This document shows, in pieces, positions 57,326 through 64,000 of a stretch of 64,000 bases of DNA. The notes beneath the pieces are model-generated. The model worked only from the letters and a program-made list of their open reading frames with translations, searched no databases and had not been told where the DNA came from. The stretch comes from Tethya wilhelma. Lineage: Eukaryota; Porifera; Demospongiae; Tethyida; Tethyidae. How positions within the stretch are numbered: the first letter of the stretch is position 1; each line of letters opens with the position of its first letter. The stretch spans positions 3,906,568 through 3,970,567 of the forward strand of contig CAXIPT010000008.1 of the NCBI GenBank assembly GCA_964030475.1, read 5' to 3'. A program made the translations under genes and the position numbers.

Positions 57326-59539
57326 TCTAGCAGTGAGGTTGTTAGGATGCACTCACTCCTAGGATGTAGCGGTTGTCCTTATTGTTCTTGCTCTTCCCAC
57401 AATACATCCTCTCAAGAATATTGGCCACTGGAAACATCATCACTGAAAACAAACAAAAGAAAATCACTAAAAAATAGTTCTTTCAAACTGAAATAGAAGG
57501 ATGTCCAGGGATATGAAGCTTGTGAGTCTTTAGCTACACAACAAAGATATACAATAATCCATATAGCTCACCAGGGTATGTAAAGAAGAGAGAGAAACAC
57601 AGACAACCCTTCACCAGGAAAGGAAAGACACTTTTGGGCAGGTTAAGAGTAATGATGCTCTCAGTGTCTGGTCCAAATGACTGCAAGAGGAAGAAACAAC
57701 AGCCCCTGTCATTAGTGCACCAATCAATCAATTGATGTGAGATACTTACCAGGTAGCCACACACTCCAAAGATACAATAAAGCATTGTTGTTGCAGAAAT
57801 GGCCAAGATGAATATTCTAGAGAAACAAAATGAAAATATTGACTTTCACAGACATTAAAAAAGAAAAACTATAGAAAATGTTCTTAATTTATGTATATCA
57901 ACCTACCCTCTAAAACTGCCCCTAACTTCCTTAGCAGCAGAGGCTTCCAGCGAGAGAATCAATCCAGCTCCCTGAAATGAAACAAACACATGATTAACAC
58001 AAATGTGGAGAAAACAACACAACAACAACAACAACAACAACAAAGTGTGCATACCTCATAACAGTAAATAGCTATACCCAAGAAAAATGGTAGACCTTGT
58101 ATGGAAAAATTCCTCGTATGATAACTATAGAAAGAGAAGAACAAAATATTTTAGTGTGCTACAGAGATGCACGGCTTGTGGCCGCTGACTCACTGAATTA
58201 AATGATGATGTTCAAAGTCGAAATAGAAGACAATCCCATAAGCAAAAACATTGGCAAAATCAGCTACTAAGCTGAAAGGAGCGAGGTGATTCAACGAACG
58301 AAGGTTAGTGAGGAACACAAGGGGAACAAGAAGAGTGAAGAGATACACTTTACTGTGTATGTGTGTGTGTGTGTGTGTGTGTTGAGAATACATTGCCTAT
58401 ATTATTGAGAAGCACCAAGTGTAGCAAGAGAGAGTACATACGTTGACAATTTGGGAAAGATACTGTGAAGATTCTCCGAAATGAAAATGAGATAAGCACA
58501 ACAGAACCCTACAGTGAAACAAAACCAAATTGCAAAAAGAAAACTCAAAACAAGCCACTCCAACATTCACTAACATACAGTGCACAATGACTCAACAGAC
58601 ACTCACAAATGACTTACCAATCTGCGAGACCACTATCAAAATATCCACCAATGCTTTTCCAACATATCCCACTGCAGAGTACCCTGCACAACCACAATAG
58701 CAATGGACTTCTCAATGTTCCATCCTTTACCAAATAGTGTAATTCTAGAATGGGACTAATTGCATACCTACATCTCCATAGTCAATAAATGGTGCACTGT
58801 GAGCATCTGGACTCTGCATCATAAGGTATACAAGTGTAAAGTCAGTAGCTAATAGCATTGAAAAGTGAAAACCCCCCCAAAAATATTCCTTACTCCATTT
58901 CTAAGCCCTTTTTCAACACTTCCATTGCCATGGGATTCCATACGATCCTTACAGTCAATGAGGAGAAGCATCGCTTTCACACTGAATAACAATGGGATGT
59001 TGATTATCATGCATCAGTCACTACCATGTACAATATAGTACAAAAAATTTGGCAGACGGGCAATTTTGGTAAGCATTGATATTAAATCTGCCAATCAGTC
59101 ATTATAGTGTTACACATACAGAATAGATTGCATGTTCGAAGCTATACCATCAAAATAGAATCTGCCAATCATGCTATTAGTTTTTACAATCTGCCAAATT
59201 TTATTCCAGCAAATGTAGCAAATATTTTGTGCTATATGGTAAGTGGAGACCAACAGGGAGGCCTGTAATCACAGATAATATACTCTGGCTGTGAGACTTA
59301 TAGTATGTACCTGATGACTCCAACAATCGACATGATCACAATACCTTCTATAATACCAGCCTAGACACAATAGACAAAAGATGAGTAGTAATTCATTGGA
59401 CAAACAATGACCTCTGTGAGAGATCAGAGAGACAGACCTCTTTGAAAGCATACGGCAGGCCGAGGATTCCAGCTCCAACGAATGAAATAAATATGTTGGC
59501 AAATATCTTGATGCGGCTGTCCGTGCCATCTTCGTGCAT
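56356..59539 (-). CDS. SLC36/AAAP-type amino acid transporter
   Basis: About eleven exons from the ATG at 59539 (MHEDGTDSRIK) to TGA at 56356. The frame has no earlier ATG before a stop. About eleven membrane helices are expected. Helix 1 carries the family signature FVGAGILGLPYAFKEAGI. Further blocks are VSQIGFCCAYLIFISENL, LPFFLGIAIYCYEGAGLILSLE, GVCGYLSFG, TLNLPKS and FTYPVMMFPV. This is the amino acid/auxin permease superfamily; animal SLC36 (PAT) proteins are proton-coupled small amino acid carriers of plasma membrane and lysosome, and plant AVT3 proteins are similar. The N-terminal cytosolic part is unusually short. Introns hold two foldback elements (56991-57064 and 59048-59215). Confidence 0.85.
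56991..57064. repeat. Short foldback in SLC36-type gene intron
   Basis: TTGGGAAATTTCACCATTAA is inverted as TTAATGGTGAATATTTCCCAA, with a loop of about 33 bp. It resembles a small MITE. Confidence 0.65.
57287..57321. repeat. (GA)n microsatellite
   Basis: GA run in an intron of the SLC36-type gene. Confidence 0.95.
59048..59215. mobile_element. Degenerate relative of the 47485-47671 inverted-repeat element
   Basis: AATTTGGCAG near the left end and CTGCCAAATTTTATTCCAGC near the right. The segment TCTGCCAATCATGCTATTAG...ATCTGCCAAATTTT aligns with TCGCCAATCACGCTAAAAT...TTCGCCAAATTTT of the other element. The CG dinucleotides there are mostly TG here, as expected of an older, decayed copy. Confidence 0.55.
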
Positions 59540-59681
59540 GACTGATGAAGCTCCTTTAGTGATCCTTTTCTTGCCACGTTGGTATTTAATGGTGTGCGCT
59601 ATTTAGAAAGCAAAGCCTAATAGGTCACGTGCTTGTCATGCTACACGTACACGTGCATGAATATCAGTCAAAAGTAGTACA
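59540..59681. promoter_or_regulatory. Compact bidirectional promoter with two CACGTG boxes
   Basis: Only 142 bp separate the divergent start codons. CACGTG E-boxes lie at 59626-59631 and 59650-59655, 24 bp apart. Probably recognised by bHLH-type factors; function is inferred. Confidence 0.45.
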
Positions 59682-61025
59682 ATGGCCGCCAACTGCAGAC
59701 GCCTAAGTACAGTTCTCAGCAGATACTGGAGCTCCAGCGCGTGTAGACTGCACCAGAGAGCATACGTTACCACTACTCTCTCCTCGCGGGAATGTAAGTA
59801 ACACACAAAGTTCACCTTTTAGGCTTTATACAAACAACTGCAGACAACTCCCATGATATGATTTCATAATCAACTGCCATGGAGCAGCTATAGTCAGTCT
59901 CTCTGTGCCCCCCAATAGTTGATGCATGTATATTTGTGTGAGTTTATGTCTAAAAGAATGTTTTCTTGTTTGTTTGTTTGTTTAAACAGCTGCCTGTTTG
60001 AGAGTGCCATTGGTAGCCTCTCATCTGGTCAGCCAGCAACATGGCATGGCTACAAAGACTCTGGAGAGTGCAGAGCCAGTTGAGACTGCAGGTATCTTCT
60101 CACGAATCTGGGCATGGCTTCACGATGATGGCAGTGAAGAGGTGGGTATGTGTGTACGTTGTTGAAATTATGTGGCCATAAATCAATGTGTTCATACAAT
60201 CTGAATGGAGTAAGTTAAAGAGGGCTTTTATTTGTATGCAGCCAATGGGCGAAGAAGAAAGATTAGAGAGAGAAGTTTTGCTGCAAAAGGTAAGAGTTTC
60301 TTTCTTTTGTTTTTCCCACTTTGTATTCTTCTCATGCAAGTCTAGTTGTTGTATCTTTCTTGAGTTGATATCATCTCAATTCTCTGCTGTGTAGGTCCAG
60401 GACATGTATTTTGCTAAGCCACCTCTCACACCCGGTCTAGATTTCTACAAGGAGGTTTTTACTACACTGATGAAATACGATGACAGGTTGGCATCATCAA
60501 AAACACCTTATTGTATAATATTATATAGTGCTGTTATGTAAACGGAATTTGAATACCTTATGAGCAATGCCTGTGGCACACACACACACACGCCCTCCAA
60601 TAGCCTTGGTGTACAGACATTGTGGAACTTTATGCGTGAGATGAACGTTGAACCTGACCAAGAGCTGAGGTCTACTGTAAGTCACCGTTTTCAAATTCCT
60701 AATAGCATTCCATGTACGTGGTGCCTTGTAAGTGTACCCATACAAATAGAGTGTTAGATATTGAAATGTACTCAAAATGGAGCATTGATCACTGCTTATG
60801 TGAGCTGGAATTCTTCACACACACACACACACACACTGTGACACACATAATAATACTCATTGGCTGCTCTCTGTGTGTTTTTATGCCCAGCCTTTTTTGC
60901 TGTAGGCTATATCAGATTCTCTTTCTTTCAGGTAGTGATAAATGTCCTGACACTATTTTTCTTTTTCCCCTCCTCTGTAGGTAGAGCCATTTCTTGTCAA
61001 AGCAAGAAGAGACAGCTGGTTTTGA
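59682..61025 (+). CDS. Small putative mitochondrial protein with one PPR-like motif
   Basis: Six exons read in frame: 59682 to about 59793, about 59990-60141, about 60240-60289, about 60395-60486, about 60602-60675 and 60981-61025, about 173 residues. The N-terminus is rich in Arg, Ser and Thr without acidic residues (MAANCRRLSTVLSRYWSSSA), a typical mitochondrial presequence. The middle is acidic (WAWLHDDGSEE). The segment LDFYKEVFTTLMKYDDSLGV then QTLWNFMREMNVEPDQELRS has the spacing of one pentatricopeptide-like helix pair. The end is FLVKARRDSWF. I cannot name the family. It is divergent from the transporter gene and shares its promoter. Confidence 0.6.
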
Positions 61026-61365
61026 GTAGTAGCAAACTTGAATTGGCTCACTCTGTAGGTGATATATGTTACTATCATGCTACAAAGTAGTACACACATT
61101 TTGGCATCTCCATTAGATATTATTTATGTAATTTCTGAACTATTATGTGAAGTATGTGTATTATAAGGCAGCATTGAATGTTGGTTGAACATATATAAAT
61201 TTCCAAACAAGAAGTAAGGTATACAGATTGCTATATAGCTGCACACAACTTAGCTCTACACACATATGTACAGTCATGTGTACAGACAACGCCCACGTGT
61301 CACGTTAAAGGGGCGTGGCTGTTAACCACATTAGACAAGCTAGCTCATTAGTCCTATCTCACAAA
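61026..61365. promoter_or_regulatory. Upstream region of the GH3 gene
   Basis: Contains a CACGTG box at 61294-61299 and a GGGGCGTGGC GC-box-like site at about 61310-61319, within 75 bp of the next start codon. Nothing else was recognised. Confidence 0.4.
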
Positions 61366-62943
61366 ATGCTCAAGATGTTAAGACAGCTGGTGAATGTAAT
61401 GGTGCTCCTTGTCACATCAGCTACAGCCTGTCTTGAGCCCTGTGCTGATCCTGCAGTCTCCAAGCTCCCATTCTGGTAAAGGCTATTATTATTCATGGAA
61501 GATTGAAATATTGATGCATAGTATAATATAAATTTTATAGTACAAATAATTACTGCTGTGCTGTTTTACTAATTCTTTTCTTTGTGTATCTAGTAATCCT
61601 GATTTGAGTGCATACGATAGAGTGGAAGGTATATTGTTAGGCATTCTTTTCTGCATAGAGCTTTACTTTTTAAATCTTCTTCTTTGTGATGTAGATCTAC
61701 TCGGTCGTTTGACAACAGCAGAAAAAGTCTCTCAGTTGGGAACCACTGCCCCTGCCATTGATCGGCTAAAGATACCAAGTTACCAATGGTCAGAGATAAG
61801 CTACAGAATTAATAGTAACTATTATTAATGTTAGATAGTTTTTTCATCCCGGCTCTGTGAACTTATAGGTGGTCTGAAGCTAATCACGGTGTAGCACATT
61901 CTCCTGGTGTCAGCTTCACTGGAAAGGTATGGGGACAAGTACATATTTGGTGAATTGGCACCATTTTGATCACAGTGTATGTTAACCTTGTCAGATCACA
62001 TCTGCCACGTCTTTTCCTCAAGTCATTGGATTGGCAGCAACCTTCAACATGTAAGTTTGTTTTTTTTCTGTTAGAGCATTAATTTTTCTTGTACTGGGTA
62101 ATATTATTGTCAGCACATCAGCTATTATGATCATTGACAATTTCTTTGCTCTACAAAATGAAAATGTCATTGTACTCTAGGAGTCTGATTCGTGAGATGG
62201 CTGGTGTGATAGCTACGGAGGCCAGGGCCATGAACAGTGTTGGACAGTGTGGTCTCACACTCTTTGCCCCCGAACTGAACATCTACAGGGATCCTCGATG
62301 GGGGAGGGGCCAGGAGACACCGGGAGAAGGTACGCTACTGGCACGTGGTTTGAGGTACAAGTTTAGCTACAGAATATACACTGTTGCTATGAAAATTTAC
62401 TAGCAAAATAACTCGGTTATAATGTATGAGACGTCTTGTAAAGATATTATAATTATTGGGTTAGGATATTAGGAGGGGAAATGTTAAGGCCAATAGACTA
62501 GCATATCTCTATTATTATTTTTTAATTTTGTAATATTCACTAACAATTATTTATTTTTTTATTTTTATTTTACTATCTTTAGATCCCTTCCTTTCATCAC
62601 AGTATGCCACTCACTTCGTTCAAGGTCTTCAAGAGGGTCCTGATATGAGGTAAGGATTATGTCATTACCATGGAAACGCTATCACCACAAATAATGTCAC
62701 TATAATTATCTTAGATACATGAAGGTTGCTGGTTGCTGCAAAGCTTTTGCAGCTTATGGTATGTACTACAAAATGTGCTGTGTATGATTTGTATTGCATT
62801 TTGAAGAATGGGTATTGATTTATACAGATTTGGAGAATTGGAATGGAACCGACCGTCATCGTTTCAATGCCATAATTCCAGACCAAGATCTTGTTGAGGT
62901 ACATACATCATATATACGTTGATTCCCCATTCATAACACTCAT

Positions 62944-62983
<40 letters not shown>

Positions 62984-63246
62984 CTATTTCCCCATATATG
63001 AAGCATGTGTACGTGATTCGAGTGTTGCCAGTATCATGTGCAGCTATAATGCTGTCAATGGAGTCCCTAGTTGTGCCAATGACCTCTTCTTGAACAAAGT
63101 AGCTCGGGATCAGTGGGGATTTGAGGGATTCATAGTAAGTGTACTAAAATATTGTGCTGGTAATTTTCAGGTGTCGAGTAAAGAAAGATTTTCCATTCTG
63201 TGGTACGATATGGAGTAACCGCAGTATTTCAACGCAAAGTGATATT

Positions 63247-63291
<45 letters not shown>

Positions 63292-64000
63292 ACATAAATT
63301 GTCATTTATCCTCAATAGGTTAGTGACTGTGGAGCTGTAGGAGCCATCATGACTGTCCATCAGTGAGCTAGTGTGCTTTGTGAAGTTTTTCACCTATAAT
63401 AATTATTGTATTGATTCTCAAGTTAAACTTTTAAAATTGCAACTGTGGTTGTTTTACAGGTACACCAAGACTCCTGGCGACACTGTCCAGGTAGCTCTGA
63501 AGGGAGGGACTGACCTCAACTGTGGAAGCTTCTATCAAAAGAACGGTGTGGTGAGTCAGTAGAATGCCTACGCAAACGATTGATTTCCTTTTTCATTGTA
63601 ATGCTTTAATCCTCATCTAATGTCTTTTTCATTGCAATGGTTTAACCAAAGGATGCCTACAATCAGAAGAAAATCTCAGATGATGACCTAAATCTTGCAC
63701 TCAGAAGACTTTTTGGCTTCAGGTAGTTTATTTCGTGAATAAGTGAATAGCATACAGAGGCATATAGATCCCTTTAGGAAACATGTAGTTACCTCCTATA
63801 ATAATAGTATCCTGATGCAATTGCACAAGCTCCTAGTGACTTCCTAAAGTATACTTCTAAATTGTTTATCAATGGCACACTTACTGACTACCACAGGATG
63901 AAACTTGGCATGTTTGATCCTCCTGGTGGACAACCTTACTGCCAGATTGGTACCGATGAAGTGAACACACAGGCACACCAGGTATGTATCAGTGAGCACT
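61366..64000 (+). CDS. Glycoside hydrolase family 3 beta-D-xylosidase-like enzyme, 3' end outside window
   Basis: At least 14 exons are read, starting at the ATG at 61366 with a cleavable leader (VNVMVLLVTSATA). The catalytic (alpha/beta)8 domain follows: LLGRLTTAEKVSQLG, WWSEANHGVAHS, TSFPQVIGLAATFN, ARAMNSVGQCGLTLFAPELN then [52 protein letters not shown] and GFEGFIVSDCGAV, whose aspartate (codon 63325-63327) is the family nucleophile. DLNCGSFYQ and RRLFGFRMKLGMFDPP follow. Order and motifs are closest to plant and fungal beta-xylosidases, which release xylose from xylo-oligosaccharides; secretion fits digestion of plant or algal polysaccharide. The C-terminal domains lie beyond 64000. Confidence 0.92.
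62949..62981. repeat. (CA)n microsatellite in GH3 intron
   Basis: CA run abutting the acceptor of the next exon (about 62982). Confidence 0.95.
63248..63291. repeat. (TG)n microsatellite in GH3 intron
   Basis: TG run just before the exon with the catalytic aspartate. Confidence 0.95.

Overview
The window looks like nuclear DNA of a marine sponge, probably a demosponge resembling Amphimedon. It is AT-rich and gene-dense, with short GT-AG introns, many dinucleotide microsatellites and clear animal housekeeping genes. Sponge-style expansions sit among them: a kinase with Kelch repeats, tandem carrier genes and orphan receptor-like families. The organism assignment is inference from gene content and texture, not from a marker gene. 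No tRNA, rRNA, CRISPR or bacterial-type operon was seen.

Layout. 1-1678 (+): 3' end of a WD40 gene. 1886-3034 (-): CLN5, sharing a short divergent promoter with NSDHL (3257-4981, +). 5207-13811: four members (three -, one +) of an unrecognised secreted or type I membrane family, each built from one ~165-residue domain framed by phase-1 introns. Three have a transmembrane and tyrosine-bearing tail exon; in one of them that exon is put out of frame. 14815-17058 (+): intronless kinase/coiled-coil/Kelch gene. 17473-19368 (+): ST13/Hip. 19579-24730 (-): SLX4. 25016-25225 (-): small one-pass membrane protein. 25644-33704 (-): five tandem copies of a small membrane family, two of them decayed. 34990-44169 (+): proline-rich adaptor with six SH3 domains (SH3D19-like). 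44391-53421 (-): five tandem ornithine-carrier-like SLC25 genes, one apparently broken. 53738-55953 (+): plant-type (class II) PRPP synthetase. 56356-59539 (-): SLC36-type amino acid transporter, divergent from a small putative mitochondrial protein (59682-61025, +). 61366-end (+): family 3 beta-xylosidase-like hydrolase, cut by the window end.

Biology. The strongest candidate for something undescribed is 5-17 kb: a receptor-like family with a novel ectodomain, soluble three-domain and membrane forms, and one member with a long cytoplasmic tail carrying Crk-type and Grb2-type phosphotyrosine motifs, next to a kinase gene. Two tandem arrays (25-34 kb and 44-53 kb) show duplication followed by decay and, in the carriers, changes at known substrate-contact residues. 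Several non-autonomous foldback elements are scattered through introns and promoters, and a stray DNA polymerase epsilon exon lies beside an ambiguous base at 31233.

Exon boundaries are my own reading of splice signals and reading-frame continuity; no transcript or database evidence was available.
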